A DNA stretch of 64,000 nt from Sporosarcina sp. Marseille-Q4943 (GCF_943736995.1 NZ_OX031157.1:1461001-1525000), one strand, 5' to 3'. Positions 33,770-43,407 are shown, counted from the stretch's first letter. Notes: generated by a model from the letters alone, not told the origin. Made by a program: numbers and translations.

Positions 33770-35041
33770 TTATAACTCCTGCCTCAATGCCTGAATGACA
33801 TCAATCTTTGTCGCTTTGCGAGCTGGGCGCCAGCCGGAAATCATGGCGACCGAAATGCTGATTGCGGATGCTATGACGACGAGTTGCCATGGAATGATGG
33901 AAAAAGTGATATCTAAGCTTGCGATTTCTTCTTCCCCGAGCGCAGATGAAACGATAATCGGCAAAACCATATTGGCGATGAAACTAACACCGTAAGAGAT
34001 CACGACTGCGATGACTGTTCCTATTATTCCAATCCATGCACTTTCCATGAGAAATAGTCTTTGGATCAGTTTCGGGCTAGCCCCGATTGCTTTCATGACG
34101 CCGATTTCTCGTGTTCGTTCCGTTACAGCCATCGTCATCGTGTTGAATATTCCGATGGAGGCAATTAAAATCGCGATCGTGCCGACAAATACGAGGCCTG
34201 CTTTAAATGCCAGAAAGAAGACATCCAGTTGCTCAAGCTGATCTGCAATGGAGTAGACGGCAAACCCTTCCTCTTTGAGTGACTTGCTTAGCGCAGTGAC
34301 ATTTTCCAGATTATCTGCATACACATTGACGTTCCCGTAGAACAATTCGCTGTCCGCATCCTCTACGTGGGTGAGGAAAATCTGATTCAAATCAGGCATG
34401 ATGGCCGCGTCCGCGTAAATATTAAAGTCCATTACCCAATCTTTCGCAGGCTCTTTTGCAATACCAACGATAGTCAATGTTGTTTCTTCTGGGAACAGTT
34501 CTTTTTCTTCAAACAATCCCATTTTGTATGTGAACTGTTTGCCGATAATTGCTTCCTTATAGGTTGAAGGTTCCGCTTCTCCGTCGTCCGCTTTCGGTTC
34601 AATCAGATTTTCGGCGAAATGGTTTCCGACGACGACTTCATGTTTATTCTCCGGCAAGCGCCCCTCTTGCAAGGCGAAGCCCACTTTTGCTTCCTCTTGG
34701 AATTCCGTGACCGTCATGTTATGGCTGCCGATGAACCCGTCCAATTCCGTTTGCTGGTTAATGCTAACAGACTGGCGAAAGACGACCGCTTTCACACGAT
34801 CCCGTTTTTTAAGTTCCTCCACTTTAGTCTGATCCATATCACTCGAGTACACTTCAATTTGATTCACTAACCGATTGTCGAGTATTTCATTTCGCATCGT
34901 GTCGTGGATGCCAAATCCGACGGATGCAAGGACAATCAAGAATGCTGTGCCCATCGTTGCAGCGAGGATCGTCATGAAGACGCGGAGTTTATTCTTTTTA
35001 ATATGTTGCCGTACGAAATCGATCTGATCGTTAAATTGCAT
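33770..35041 (-). CDS. MacB/FtsX-type ABC permease
   Basis: 423 residues with one N-terminal membrane helix, a large extracytoplasmic domain (about residues 50-270), and three C-terminal helices ending GWRPARKATKIDVIQALRQEL. This is the MacB-like permease layout used for peptide or drug efflux or as mechanotransmitter. The ATG at 35041 overlaps the end of the ATPase gene by 11 bp, with AAGGGGG in front. No membrane-fusion partner lies beside it. Confidence 0.85.
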   Translation of the reverse strand: MQFNDQIDFVRQHIKKNKLRVFMTILAATMGTAFLIVLASVGFGIHDTMRNEILDNRLVNQIEVYSSDMDQTKVEELKKRDRVKAVVFRQSVSINQQTELDGFIGSHNMTVTEFQEEAKVGFALQEGRLPENKHEVVVGNHFAENLIEPKADDGEAEPSTYKEAIIGKQFTYKMGLFEEKELFPEETTLTIVGIAKEPAKDWVMDFNIYADAAIMPDLNQIFLTHVEDADSELFYGNVNVYADNLENVTALSKSLKEEGFAVYSIADQLEQLDVFFLAFKAGLVFVGTIAILIASIGIFNTMTMAVTERTREIGVMKAIGASPKLIQRLFLMESAWIGIIGTVIAVVISYGVSFIANMVLPIIVSSALGEEEIASLDITFSIIPWQLVVIASAISISVAMISGWRPARKATKIDVIQALRQEL

Positions 35042-35729
35042 GTGCGCCACCCCCTTCTGTTAACTCACCGTCGTGCATGCGGTACATGCGGTCGGCCGTC
35101 TCCGCCACCGTGTCATCATGCGTAATGATGATAAATGTAATGCCGCGGGACTTATTTAGCGCTTTGATGAGCAGCAGGATGTCCTGCTCCGTCTCCGAAT
35201 CGAGACTCCCCGTCGGCTCGTCCGCAAAGATGATCGGCGGATCGGTGATGAGCGCACGCGCTATGCTCACACGCTGTTGCTGTCCACCTGATAATTCATT
35301 CGGATAATGGTCTTGCACCTCTGTCAAGCCGACAAGCTGAAGAAGTTGTCGGACCTTTTCCCGCCTTTCCTTTTTGGAAACTCCAGCGAGTTTCAATGGC
35401 AGCTCCACATTTTCAAACGCCGTGAGACCCGGCATGAGCTGGAAGTTTTGAAAAATGAAGCCAAAATGATCAAGGCGGAATTTCGCGCTCTCCACCTCAT
35501 TGAATGCTGACGTTAGCGTATCTCCTATTCGGATAATACCTGCATCCGGCTTAAGGAACCCCGCCATTATATGGAGCAATGTCGACTTCCCCGACCCGCT
35601 CCGCCCGACAATCGAAACAATTTCGCCTTTGTCAATCGTGAAGGATAGCCCCTTCAGCACCGGGACATGCCTCTCCTTGCCTTTCTTGCCAATTTTAAAT
35701 GAATGTGTCAATTCCTGAACTTGTATCAT
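35031..35729 (-). CDS. LolD/MacB-type ABC transporter ATPase
   Basis: A 232-residue ATPase with Walker A GRSGSGKST, Q-loop FIFQNFQLMPGLTAFENV, signature LSGGQQQRVS, Walker B IIFADEP and switch His in ITHDD. The Q-loop pattern is typical of the MacB/LolD/FtsE group. The ATG at 35729 follows GGAGGG. It is the upstream gene of a two-gene transporter unit. Confidence 0.9.
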   Translation of the reverse strand: MIQVQELTHSFKIGKKGKERHVPVLKGLSFTIDKGEIVSIVGRSGSGKSTLLHIMAGFLKPDAGIIRIGDTLTSAFNEVESAKFRLDHFGFIFQNFQLMPGLTAFENVELPLKLAGVSKKERREKVRQLLQLVGLTEVQDHYPNELSGGQQQRVSIARALITDPPIIFADEPTGSLDSETEQDILLLIKALNKSRGITFIIITHDDTVAETADRMYRMHDGELTEGGGAHAI

Positions 35730-35843
35730 GGATTTCCCTCCAACGTTGTAACTGTTTCTCATTGTACGGAGAGAATCTTAAGGAGAAGTGAGGAGAAGTA
35801 TGAAGAAATTCTTAAGATGATTGCGCTAATGCCTTTACCAATT

Positions 35844-35880
35844 AAAAACACCCGGTCCGCATTCGTGGACCGGGGGTTTC
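35844..35880. terminator. Terminator of yuaF-floT
   Basis: CCCGGTCC/GGACCGGG stem with a T-run on the minus strand just past the floT stop. Confidence 0.85.
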
Positions 35881-35888
35881 AGTAAAAC

Positions 35889-37439
35889 TTATTCTTCATC
35901 AACAGACTTCGGTTTAACTGCGGTCGGCTTTGTTGTACGAAGCTCTTCCGCCAGATTATCGAGGCTTGGACGTAGGTTGTTCTTCCCGACGTAGCTCTCC
36001 ATCATTTCCTTTACGTCGATGCCTGAAGAGGCTTTCAACGATTCTTGCAATGTCGACATCAAATTCGTTGCGTACGATGTCACTTTATTGGCACCGCCGC
36101 CTTCACCGCCGCCCGTGTCAACCACCGTAATCTTATCGATATTCGAAAGCGGGCTTGCAACTTGTTTCGCGTATTCCGGAATCATGCGAACGATCATATC
36201 AAGCACAGCTGCCTGGCCGTATTGTTCGAACGCTTCCGCGATTTTGCGTTTCGCTTCCGCTTCCGCAAGACCTTTTAAGCGGATGACATCGGCTTCTGAC
36301 TCACCTTGCGCACGTTGCGCATCGGCTTTTGCCAATCCGTCGAGGCGGATTTTTTCAGCTTCCGCAGCAGCACGAGCTTCGATGCGATATTTCTCTGCTT
36401 CCGCTTCAGCCATCTGGCGAGACTTATCCGCAGCTGCGTTTTGCTCGATCGCATAACGGTCCGCATCGGCCTTTTTCTTAACCTCGGAATCGTACTGCTT
36501 CTCACGACGCAAGATCTCTTTCTCTTCCAACTCGATTTGCTTTTGGCGCTCGATGATTTTGACTTGCATCTCCTGCTCCGTAACTTCTTGCTTTGCACGT
36601 GCGGATTCGAGCTCATACGCTTGGTCGGCGCGCGCTTTCGCGATATCTTGCTCGCGGCGGTAATCAGCGACTTTCAACTGATTTTCCTTCTCCGCTTCTG
36701 CGATTTCCGTAGCACGCTCGATTTCCGCTTTCTGCGCTTCCTTCGACGCTTCAGCGTTCTTGATGCGCGTCTCTTTTTCAGCTTCGGCCGTTGCAATGTC
36801 GGCGTCCCGTTTCACTTGGGCGATACGCGGTTTACCGAGAGAATCCAAATAGCCGTTTTTATCGCGTACATCTTTAATTGTGAATGAAACGATGACTAGC
36901 CCCATTTTAGCAAGGTCTTGTGATGCGACACGTTGTACTTCCTGAGAGAACTTATCACGGTTCTTATAAATCTCTTCCACCGTCATCGATCCTAGAATGG
37001 AACGCAAATGTCCTTCCAGCACTTCCTTCGCTTCATTTTCGCGGTCGGCTTTCGATTTTCCTAAGAACTGCTCTGCCGCCGTCGCGATTTCAGAAATCGA
37101 TCCACCGATCTTAATGATGGCAGTTCCGTCGGCCATGACGGGAACTCCTTGTTCCGTGTACACTTCAGGCGTCGTCACTTCCAATTTGCTTGAAAGCAAG
37201 CTGAGCGGTTCCGATTGCTGGAACACCGGGAAGACAAACGTTCCCCCGCCACGGATGATTTTGATTCGGTTGCCCGAGTCATCCGTATGTACGTTTTTCG
37301 ATCCTAAATAACTACCCGTGACGATTAGCGCTTCATCCGGCCCGACCGTCTTATACTTCGAAATGTAGACGAGTATGACGGCCAGCAAAATGAACACGAC
37401 AATCCCGATGACAATAAACACTCCTGAAAATCCTGGCAT
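35889..37439 (-). CDS. floT: Flotillin FloT (YuaG)
   Basis: 516 residues. It has an N-terminal membrane helix, an SPFH/PHB domain (VGPDEALIVTG through about residue 200), then a long coiled coil made of Glu/Ala/Lys-rich repeats (ATAEAEKETRIKNAEASKEAQ and onward to about 400), and a C-terminal oligomerisation tail. FloT scaffolds functional membrane microdomains and influences fluidity and signalling. AAGGGGGA precedes the ATG. yuaF lies 36 bp upstream; the third gene of the B. subtilis operon, yuaI, is absent. Confidence 0.95.
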   Translation of the reverse strand: MPGFSGVFIVIGIVVFILLAVILVYISKYKTVGPDEALIVTGSYLGSKNVHTDDSGNRIKIIRGGGTFVFPVFQQSEPLSLLSSKLEVTTPEVYTEQGVPVMADGTAIIKIGGSISEIATAAEQFLGKSKADRENEAKEVLEGHLRSILGSMTVEEIYKNRDKFSQEVQRVASQDLAKMGLVIVSFTIKDVRDKNGYLDSLGKPRIAQVKRDADIATAEAEKETRIKNAEASKEAQKAEIERATEIAEAEKENQLKVADYRREQDIAKARADQAYELESARAKQEVTEQEMQVKIIERQKQIELEEKEILRREKQYDSEVKKKADADRYAIEQNAAADKSRQMAEAEAEKYRIEARAAAEAEKIRLDGLAKADAQRAQGESEADVIRLKGLAEAEAKRKIAEAFEQYGQAAVLDMIVRMIPEYAKQVASPLSNIDKITVVDTGGGEGGGANKVTSYATNLMSTLQESLKASSGIDVKEMMESYVGKNNLRPSLDNLAEELRTTKPTAVKPKSVDEE

Positions 37440-37475
37440 TCTGATTCCCCCTTAACAAAATTAGTTTGGATTTGG

Positions 37476-38009
37476 TCATTTGAAGCGGAAAGGTTCATAC
37501 TCCTTCACGATGAACGTCCCTTCCTTCACTTCAATGATTAGAACTTCTTTTCCGTAGTCGATCGCTTTGTTTTCATAACCTGCAGCCCTCTTCGAAATGA
37601 TGCCATTCACCGTCTCGATGATGATTTCGCCAAAGCCGTCGACCGGTACCGGGACGATGACTTTGCCGACCTGTCCTGTGAGTGATTCATCCGTGTAGGC
37701 AAGCGATACTTCCGCGGATTTCAATGGAAGGAGCACGAAGAAATATAGAAGGAAGTCCAATGCGGTCGCCGCCCCAAGTGCTATAATCAGGATTAGCAAG
37801 TGGTTCCATTCTGTCGTCAACTCCAAAATATAACCAACTGCAGATGTAAATGAAATGAATGCTAGAATGACAGCGGGATCCAATAGCGGACTCGCATCGC
37901 CTATCCCTTCTGCAATGTCACTGAAGAAAATGTACAGCACGGTTGCCAATCCGCCGATAATGAGCACGGTCAAATAAACATTGATGACCGGCATTCCGAA
38001 CACTTCCAT
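37476..38009 (-). CDS. yuaF: NfeD-family membrane protein YuaF
   Basis: 177 residues: about four membrane helices in the first 110, then a small soluble OB-fold domain (SLTGQVGKVIVPVPVDGFGEIIIET, EVLIIEVKEGTFIVKEYEP). NfeD proteins pair with SPFH proteins, and the gene sits directly before floT as in B. subtilis. GAGGTG lies five bases before the ATG. In Bacillus the pair is under sigma-W; I did not find a convincing sigma-W site. Confidence 0.9.
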   Translation of the reverse strand: MEVFGMPVINVYLTVLIIGGLATVLYIFFSDIAEGIGDASPLLDPAVILAFISFTSAVGYILELTTEWNHLLILIIALGAATALDFLLYFFVLLPLKSAEVSLAYTDESLTGQVGKVIVPVPVDGFGEIIIETVNGIISKRAAGYENKAIDYGKEVLIIEVKEGTFIVKEYEPFRFK

Positions 38010-38235
38010 CCTTTCACCTCGCCTTCTCCTAATTGAATTCTACTATACATACGGCTGGTCAGGAATAAAGTTTCAATATTAATGGAAATAAATTAAAATC
38101 TTCACAACATAATACTTGAGCCATATAATTACTTTTCCAAAGAATTCAGCCACTATATCTGTACTTATTTTTACTTTTTTTTGCTATGATAAGACTACTA
38201 AAAATTGATTCCGGAAAACGGATGGAGGCCTAAAA

Positions 38236-38856
38236 ATGTTCAGTCCACGTAAAACCGATCCTTTTTTCGCAGCTCTTTTGGAGATTGCTGAGCATGTTCA
38301 AGAAGCGATGCATTATGCGCATGATTATAAAGTGACATCTGTAGCAGATTTAAAAGAAGTGAGCATCAGGCTGAAGGAGTACGAAACATCGGGCGATGAA
38401 TTGATTCACGAACTCATTTCCAAGCTTAACATTTCGTTTATGACGCCAATTGAAAGGGAAGATATTTTACAATTGGCCATTAAAATGGACGATATCTTAG
38501 ACGGCATCGAACATTTCGCCGCGAATCTGGAAATGTTCTCCCTCACGGAAATTGATGAATATGTCCAGAAGTTCATGGACAACATCGTGAAAAGCTCCGA
38601 TGAAATCGTCAAGGCGATGGAGCTGTTGGCGAAGAAGAAGCTCGTCCAAATGCGGGATCATGCCGTTTTGATTAAAGAATATGAGCGGATTTGCGATGAA
38701 GTCCTTCGCACGTCGATCAAACAACTGTTTATCCGTGAAAAAGATCCGATCCGCATCATCCAGTTCAAGGATATTTATGAGCTGCTGGAAGAGATTGCAG
38801 ACCATTGCCAGGACGTGGCGAACACACTCGAAACAATTATCATGCGAAACGCGTAA
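38236..38856 (+). CDS. ykaA: DUF47 / PhoU-like protein YkaA
   Basis: A 206-residue all-helical protein with two PhoU-like halves (EYETSGDELIHELISKL, and ERICDEVLRTSIKQLF with acidic metal ligands). YkaA-type DUF47 proteins accompany Pit phosphate carriers and are thought to tune them. GGAGG precedes the ATG. The pit gene starts 12 bp after its stop. The 225 bp upstream of it hold only a plausible TATGAT -10 at 38185 and no other gene. Confidence 0.9.
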   Translation: MFSPRKTDPFFAALLEIAEHVQEAMHYAHDYKVTSVADLKEVSIRLKEYETSGDELIHELISKLNISFMTPIEREDILQLAIKMDDILDGIEHFAANLEMFSLTEIDEYVQKFMDNIVKSSDEIVKAMELLAKKKLVQMRDHAVLIKEYERICDEVLRTSIKQLFIREKDPIRIIQFKDIYELLEEIADHCQDVANTLETIIMRNA

Positions 38857-38868
38857 GGGGTAGCAATT

Positions 38869-39867
38869 ATGGAAATGGTATTGTTTCTCACGATTGCAAT
38901 CGTTGTTTTTGCGCTTGCCTTCGATTTCATTAATGGATTCCACGACACCGCGAATGCCATTGCGACTTCGGTTTCGACACGTGCATTGAAACCACGGACA
39001 GCCGTCTATATGGCCGCAATCATGAATTTTATCGGCGCTTTGACGTTTACAGGCGTTGCAAAGACAATCTCCAAAGACATTGTCGATCCGTTTCTATTGG
39101 ATAACGGATCGCTCGTCATTTTGGCAGCTCTTACTGCTGCGATTGCCTGGAATTTGATCACTTGGTATTATGGCATACCGTCAAGTTCATCGCATGCGTT
39201 GATCGGTTCAATCGCTGGCGCAGCCATTTCAGCTGCAGGGATCGGCATTTTGAATTACGGCGGTTTTATCAAAATTATGCAAGCCCTGCTCATTTCCCCG
39301 TTCATCGCCATTGCGGGCGGATTCCTCGTGATGTCGCTTTTCAAGGTGTTGTTGAAGAATCGGAATCTGTTCAAGGCGAATAAACGTATCCGCTATTTGC
39401 AGATCGGAACAGCAGCTCTACAAGCTTTTACGCACGGTACGAACGATGCCCAAAAAGCGATGGGGATCATTACGATGGCATTGATTGCAGCGCAAATGCA
39501 GACGGGCGACGACATCCAGCTTTGGGTTCGGATTGCCGCAGCAACGGCGATGGGACTTGGGACATCGATCGGCGGGTATAAGATCATCAAGACGGTCGGC
39601 GGAAAAATTATGAAAATTCGGCCTGTCAACGGAGCCGCAGCCGATTTGAGCTCCGCGATGATCATTTTCGGCGCGACGCTCATCCATTTGCCTGTCAGCA
39701 CGACGCACGTCATCTCTTCCGCCATCATGGGCGTCGGCTCTGCACAACGTGTTAAAGGCGTCAAATGGGGAGTCGCGAAAAAAATCGTCCTCACTTGGGT
39801 AATTACAATGCCAATTTCGGCTGCTCTTGCCGCAATTGTGTATCAAATTTTGAACTTATTTTTCTAA
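38869..39867 (+). CDS. pit: Low-affinity inorganic phosphate transporter (Pit family)
   Basis: 332 residues with about ten membrane helices and the two inverted Pit signatures: GFHDTANAIATSVSTRAL near the N-terminus and HGTNDAQKAMGII in the second half. SSSHALIGS and PVSTTHVISSAIMG are the paired family motifs. It moves metal-phosphate with protons or Na+. It is the second gene of ykaA-pit. Confidence 0.94.
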   Translation: MEMVLFLTIAIVVFALAFDFINGFHDTANAIATSVSTRALKPRTAVYMAAIMNFIGALTFTGVAKTISKDIVDPFLLDNGSLVILAALTAAIAWNLITWYYGIPSSSSHALIGSIAGAAISAAGIGILNYGGFIKIMQALLISPFIAIAGGFLVMSLFKVLLKNRNLFKANKRIRYLQIGTAALQAFTHGTNDAQKAMGIITMALIAAQMQTGDDIQLWVRIAAATAMGLGTSIGGYKIIKTVGGKIMKIRPVNGAAADLSSAMIIFGATLIHLPVSTTHVISSAIMGVGSAQRVKGVKWGVAKKIVLTWVITMPISAALAAIVYQILNLFF

Positions 39868-39883
39868 AAAGAAAACTTTTAAC

Positions 39884-39912
39884 TTGCATTGCCAAAAAAC
39901 CTCTGTTATGAT
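39884..39912 (+). promoter_or_regulatory. Sigma-A promoter of the cold-shock gene
   Basis: TTGCAT (39884-39889), a 17-nt spacer and TATGAT (39907-39912) with an extended TGT upstream. It gives a leader of about 110 nt, the length expected for thermosensing csp leaders. Confidence 0.8.
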
Positions 39913-39997
39913 AAAGAAGAATTATTTTTGTTCGGCGTGATGGTCACGATTTTTACGCTTGACCGCTTCAAGACTTGAGCAAGGATAGTAACACAAT

Positions 39998-40012
39998 GTG
40001 TGCTTAGCACAC
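39998..40012 (+). promoter_or_regulatory. Hairpin next to the csp ribosome site
   Basis: GTGTGC/GCACAC with a TTA loop ends directly before GAGGAGG. It could tune access of ribosomes with temperature. Confidence 0.5.
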
Positions 40013-40027
40013 GAGGAGGAAACAAAC

Positions 40028-40228
40028 ATGGAACAAGGTAAAGTAAAATGGTTTAACGCAGAAAAAGGTTATGGCTTCATCGAACGTGAAGATGGCGACG
40101 ATGTATTCGTACACTTCTCCGCTATCCAAGGCGACGGATTCAAGACTCTTGAAGAAGGCCAAGACGTGACTTTCGAAATCGAACAAGGTCAACGCGGACT
40201 TCAAGCTACAAACGTTGAAAAAAACTAA
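40028..40228 (+). CDS. Cold-shock protein (CspA/B/D family)
   Basis: 66 residues, the standard size. RNP1 (KGYGFIE) and RNP2 (DVFVHFS) are intact in a single cold-shock domain. It binds single-stranded RNA and DNA and melts secondary structure. The start is ATG 40028 behind GAGGAGG. A long structured leader lies upstream and a strong terminator downstream. CspB, C and D cannot be separated from sequence alone. Confidence 0.95.
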   Translation: MEQGKVKWFNAEKGYGFIEREDGDDVFVHFSAIQGDGFKTLEEGQDVTFEIEQGQRGLQATNVEKN

Positions 40229-40245
40229 TTTGATTTAAACCTTTC

Positions 40246-40277
40246 AAAACCACTTTCTTCGGGGAGTGGTTTTTTTC
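40246..40277 (+). terminator. Terminator of the csp gene
   Basis: AAAACCACT/AGTGGTTTTTTT stem with a T7 run. Confidence 0.92.
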
Positions 40278-40304
40278 GTTTTATATAATATGTGGGTGCA
40301 GTGA

Positions 40305-40535
40305 CTTTGAGTGCGCGGCAGCCGGCTTTGGGCGCGGAAGCACCGACTTTGAGCGCGGAGGCACTCACTTTGGGCGCGGAGGCACCGACTTTGAGCGCGG
40401 AGGCACTCACTTTGGGCGCGGGAGCACCGACTTTGGACGCGTGGGCACGTATTTTGGATGTGCGACCTCCCGCTTTGGACGCGCAGACAACCACTTTGGA
40501 CGCGCGGCTCCTCACTTTGGACGCGATTCTTCTAA
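40305..40535. repeat. Tandem array D: 11 units, exact 21-bp period, core CTTTGGRCGCGG
   Basis: Cores begin at 40305, 40326, 40347, 40368, 40389, 40410, 40431, 40452, 40473, 40494 and 40515, always 21 bp apart. Between 40341 and 40425 the units alternate ACCGACTTTGAGCGCGG and ACTCACTTTGGGCGCGG, a 42-bp higher-order repeat. Because 21 is a multiple of three, long open frames run through on both strands, but neither has a ribosome site. It fills the csp to MMPL gap. Confidence 0.92.
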
Positions 40536-40615
40536 TCTATTCCTTTAGAAAAGACATTCTCATCCATTTTCGCTATGATAAGGGAATAGACAGATAGATC
40601 AGGGAGGAAGATGTT

Positions 40616-42745
40616 ATGCGCACACTTGCGCGTTTTGTTACGAAGTATTATAAGACGATCATGATAGCCTGGATTGCGTTTTTTATTGCGATGGCTATTT
40701 TTGCGCTCCGCTTGCCAGGGCTGCTTGCGGGTGACGGATTCAGGATGGATGCGGAACATGAACAAGTGATGAAGATCGCTTCCGAGAAGTTCGATTTGCC
40801 CGCGGAAACGATGTTCGTCGTCTTTGATAAGGTGAGTGACGAAACGATCGCTTCCACCTTGGCGGACATTGAGAAGCTAGGCCTTGCTTCCGAAGTCGTT
40901 TCCCCGCTGGAAAATGAAGAGCAATATACAAACGATGTTTCATACGCATTGCTTCATTTTGAGAGGAACGGCAAGGACATGTCCACTGTCGTCACTGATA
41001 TCCGGGAAGCGATCGGGGATAAGAAAGGAATTGTCTTAACGGGACAATCAGCCATTACAAAAGATATTAACAGCGCAAGCCAGCGCGATTTGATGAAGGC
41101 GGAAGCAATTGGATTGCCGATTGCGATCATCGTTCTTCTATTCGCCTTCGGGTCGGTCATGGCATCGATGGTCCCTTTAATTGTCGGGGTGGCAACCGTC
41201 ATTTCCACGTTCGGCGTGTTGGCGTTAGTTGGCGGACAGATGGACTTGGCAATCTTTGTATTGAATATCGTCCCGATGCTCGGGCTCGCTTTGAGCATCG
41301 ACTTTTCGCTTCTATTCATTAGCCGCTATCGGGAGGAACGATTGAAGAGTGATGTACTCGAAGCTGTAGCGACGACTATCCGAACTGCGGGCAGGTCTGT
41401 CATTTTCTCGGCATTTTGTGTGTTCATCGGACTCGGCGCGATGTTCATTATCAAAGTGGAGATTTTCCAAAATATCGCGCTCGGCGGTATGCTTGTCGTC
41501 GGCATGGCCGTGCTCAGTTCAGTGACATTGCTGCCATCTATTTTGATACTGCTTGGCGACCGTTTAAACAAAGGACGCATTCTGAAAGTGAAGGAAAATG
41601 GCTCCGATAGATGGAGGCAGTTTGCCAATGCGGTTATCAAACGGCCCGTCCTCATTACGATTGCAGCACTCGTTTTACTAGGTATTGCTATAATTCCCGT
41701 GAAAAATATGGATTTGACGATCCCACAGATCGATTCACTGCCGGCGTCGTATGATACGCGGGCTTCGTACGAATTGATGGATGACACTTTCGGGCTTGGT
41801 AAGCAATCGAATGTGTACATAGTTGCGGAACGGGACGGCGGTTGGTCTGATACGGAAGGCTTAAAAGCAATGAAAGTCTTGGAAGAGGATTTAGCCAATG
41901 ACCCTTTAGTCGACAAACTGACGACCATTTACACTGCAAGTGGAGTCGGGTCCCCAGAAGAATGGGAACAAGCGACGCAAGACCCTGAAATGAAGGCACA
42001 GCTTGAACCGCTTCTCGATTCATTCGTGAAAGACGATCAAGTATTGATTCCCGTGACGCTTCAGGCGAAAGGTACGTCCGAAGAAGCGCAGCAATGGGCG
42101 CGGGATTGGTCGGAACAGAAGGAATGGAATCTGTTGGTGGGTGGTCAACCGAAGTTCAACCAGGAAATTTTCGATGAGATTTTCGGCAATATAATTTCTG
42201 TGCTGACGGTAATTCTCGTGTCGACGTTCATCATCTTGATGATTGCATTCCGCTCGGTGCTCATTCCGTTGAAGGCGATTTTAATGAACATCGTCGGACT
42301 GTCCGCGACCTTCGGAATTCTCGTCTACATTTTCCAATACGGACATTTCGGACTGCATCCCGGAACGATTGCGCTCATTATTCCGATACTCGTTTTCAGT
42401 CTCGTCTTCGGCTTGAGCATGGACTATGAAGTGTTCCTCATTTCGCGGATGCAGGAGGAATATGCGAACACATTCGATAATGATCATTCCACTGTCGAAG
42501 GGCTTGCAACGACAAGCAAGATCATTACATCCGCGGCTTTAATTATGATTGTTTTGACCGGCGCATTCGCGTTCACGGACGTCATGCCTGTCAAGCAGAT
42601 CGGTGTCGGCATCGCAATCGCAGTTGCCATTGACGCCACGATCATACGCCTTCTGCTCGTCCCGAGTTTGATGAAGCTGTTCGGGAAATGGAACTGGTGG
42701 ATGCCTTTCAGGAAAGGGCCATATAAAGCTGGGAATTGGCATTAA
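40616..42745 (+). CDS. MMPL/RND-family exporter (YdfJ-like)
   Basis: 709 residues in two halves, each with one helix, an outer loop domain and five more helices. GLALSIDFSLLFISRYREER and FGLSMDYEVFLISRMQEEY are the paired MMPL signatures carrying the proton-relay Asp and Tyr. Such transporters export lipids, siderophores or drugs using the proton gradient; the substrate is unknown. GGGAGGA precedes the ATG. The gene is monocistronic with a strong terminator, and array D lies just upstream of its promoter. Confidence 0.87.
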   Translation: MRTLARFVTKYYKTIMIAWIAFFIAMAIFALRLPGLLAGDGFRMDAEHEQVMKIASEKFDLPAETMFVVFDKVSDETIASTLADIEKLGLASEVVSPLENEEQYTNDVSYALLHFERNGKDMSTVVTDIREAIGDKKGIVLTGQSAITKDINSASQRDLMKAEAIGLPIAIIVLLFAFGSVMASMVPLIVGVATVISTFGVLALVGGQMDLAIFVLNIVPMLGLALSIDFSLLFISRYREERLKSDVLEAVATTIRTAGRSVIFSAFCVFIGLGAMFIIKVEIFQNIALGGMLVVGMAVLSSVTLLPSILILLGDRLNKGRILKVKENGSDRWRQFANAVIKRPVLITIAALVLLGIAIIPVKNMDLTIPQIDSLPASYDTRASYELMDDTFGLGKQSNVYIVAERDGGWSDTEGLKAMKVLEEDLANDPLVDKLTTIYTASGVGSPEEWEQATQDPEMKAQLEPLLDSFVKDDQVLIPVTLQAKGTSEEAQQWARDWSEQKEWNLLVGGQPKFNQEIFDEIFGNIISVLTVILVSTFIILMIAFRSVLIPLKAILMNIVGLSATFGILVYIFQYGHFGLHPGTIALIIPILVFSLVFGLSMDYEVFLISRMQEEYANTFDNDHSTVEGLATTSKIITSAALIMIVLTGAFAFTDVMPVKQIGVGIAIAVAIDATIIRLLLVPSLMKLFGKWNWWMPFRKGPYKAGNWH

Positions 42746-42755
42746 CTTTTACAAT

Positions 42756-42803
42756 AAAAAACTGCCTCGACAACGGAAATCCCGTTTGTCGAGGCAGTTT
42801 TTT
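42756..42803. terminator. Bidirectional terminator after the MMPL gene
   Basis: An 18-bp stem (AAAAAACTGCCTCGACAA and complement) with T-runs on both strands. Confidence 0.95.
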
Positions 42804-42940
42804 CATATCAAATCCACAATTTCCACGTTCGTATTGACATGTGCATCCTTATCGAATTGTTTAATCATCAGAAAATAAATGATCGCCACTACCGCAAGGA
42901 CGAAAACGACCAGTCCTATGACGAGCGTTCTTCCCTTCAC
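42803..42940 (-). CDS. Small membrane protein, 45 aa
   Basis: The start is GTG 42940, nicely spaced behind GGAGGTGA and overlapping the upstream stop as GTGA. The product starts MKGRTLVIGLVVFVLAVV and has one membrane helix of about 20 residues with positive residues before it, then a short polar tail ending EIVDLI. It is too short for routine calling but the ribosome site, overlap and hydrophobicity are convincing. The function is unknown; it could modulate a neighbouring membrane protein. Confidence 0.7.
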   Translation of the reverse strand: MKGRTLVIGLVVFVLAVVAIIYFLMIKQFDKDAHVNTNVEIVDLI

Positions 42941-43407
42941 TCGGATTCACCTCCGCTAATTGTGAAGTTTTCCTCCTTCAAATAATCCGCAGCTTCCCGG
43001 TAATCTCCGAAGCTTTCCTCCAAATTATAGCCATGATAAACATTGAAGAAACCCTCTTCTTCCAATAACGTCAACTTCTGGCCTTGTCCATTCACCCATA
43101 CTTCTTCAAGCGGATCTTCTTCCTCTTCTTTTGTCGATAGCGCGCGAATGGCATCACGGATTATTGCTTTCAATTCCTCTTCCGTCGCTTCACGAATATT
43201 GACGAGTCCGCGGTCATCCGGCTCGTAGCTCGGGATTCCTTCCACATACACAAATCCATTGCCGTTCGGGTGTAGATGCTGCACGACGACGGTTTTGTCG
43301 TACAAACTATCTTCATAATGGTAGTTGAGCCGTTTCATCGACACTTCTTTCCTCGTCAGTTCAGGGAATGTCTCAATGATTTGCTGTTTTTGTTCGAATG
43401 TTAGCAT
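42937..43407 (-). CDS. Hypothetical acidic protein, 156 aa
   Basis: A soluble acidic protein of no family I recognise. It has an N-terminal helix (FEQKQQIIETFPELTRK), a beta-rich middle (KTVVVQHLHPNGNGFVYVEG), an acidic helix (EEELKAIIRDAIRALSTKEEEE) and a C-terminal segment that reads like a small alpha/beta fold. It is translationally coupled to the 45-aa membrane protein. Confidence 0.65.
   Translation of the reverse strand: MLTFEQKQQIIETFPELTRKEVSMKRLNYHYEDSLYDKTVVVQHLHPNGNGFVYVEGIPSYEPDDRGLVNIREATEEELKAIIRDAIRALSTKEEEEDPLEEVWVNGQGQKLTLLEEEGFFNVYHGYNLEESFGDYREAADYLKEENFTISGGESE

Noticed and set aside
40225..40597. Open frames on both strands through array D giving Leu/Ala-rich heptad proteins
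   Set aside because: They exist only because 21 is divisible by three; there is no ribosome site and both strands are equally open. The 20-bp arrays show that the class does not depend on coding.
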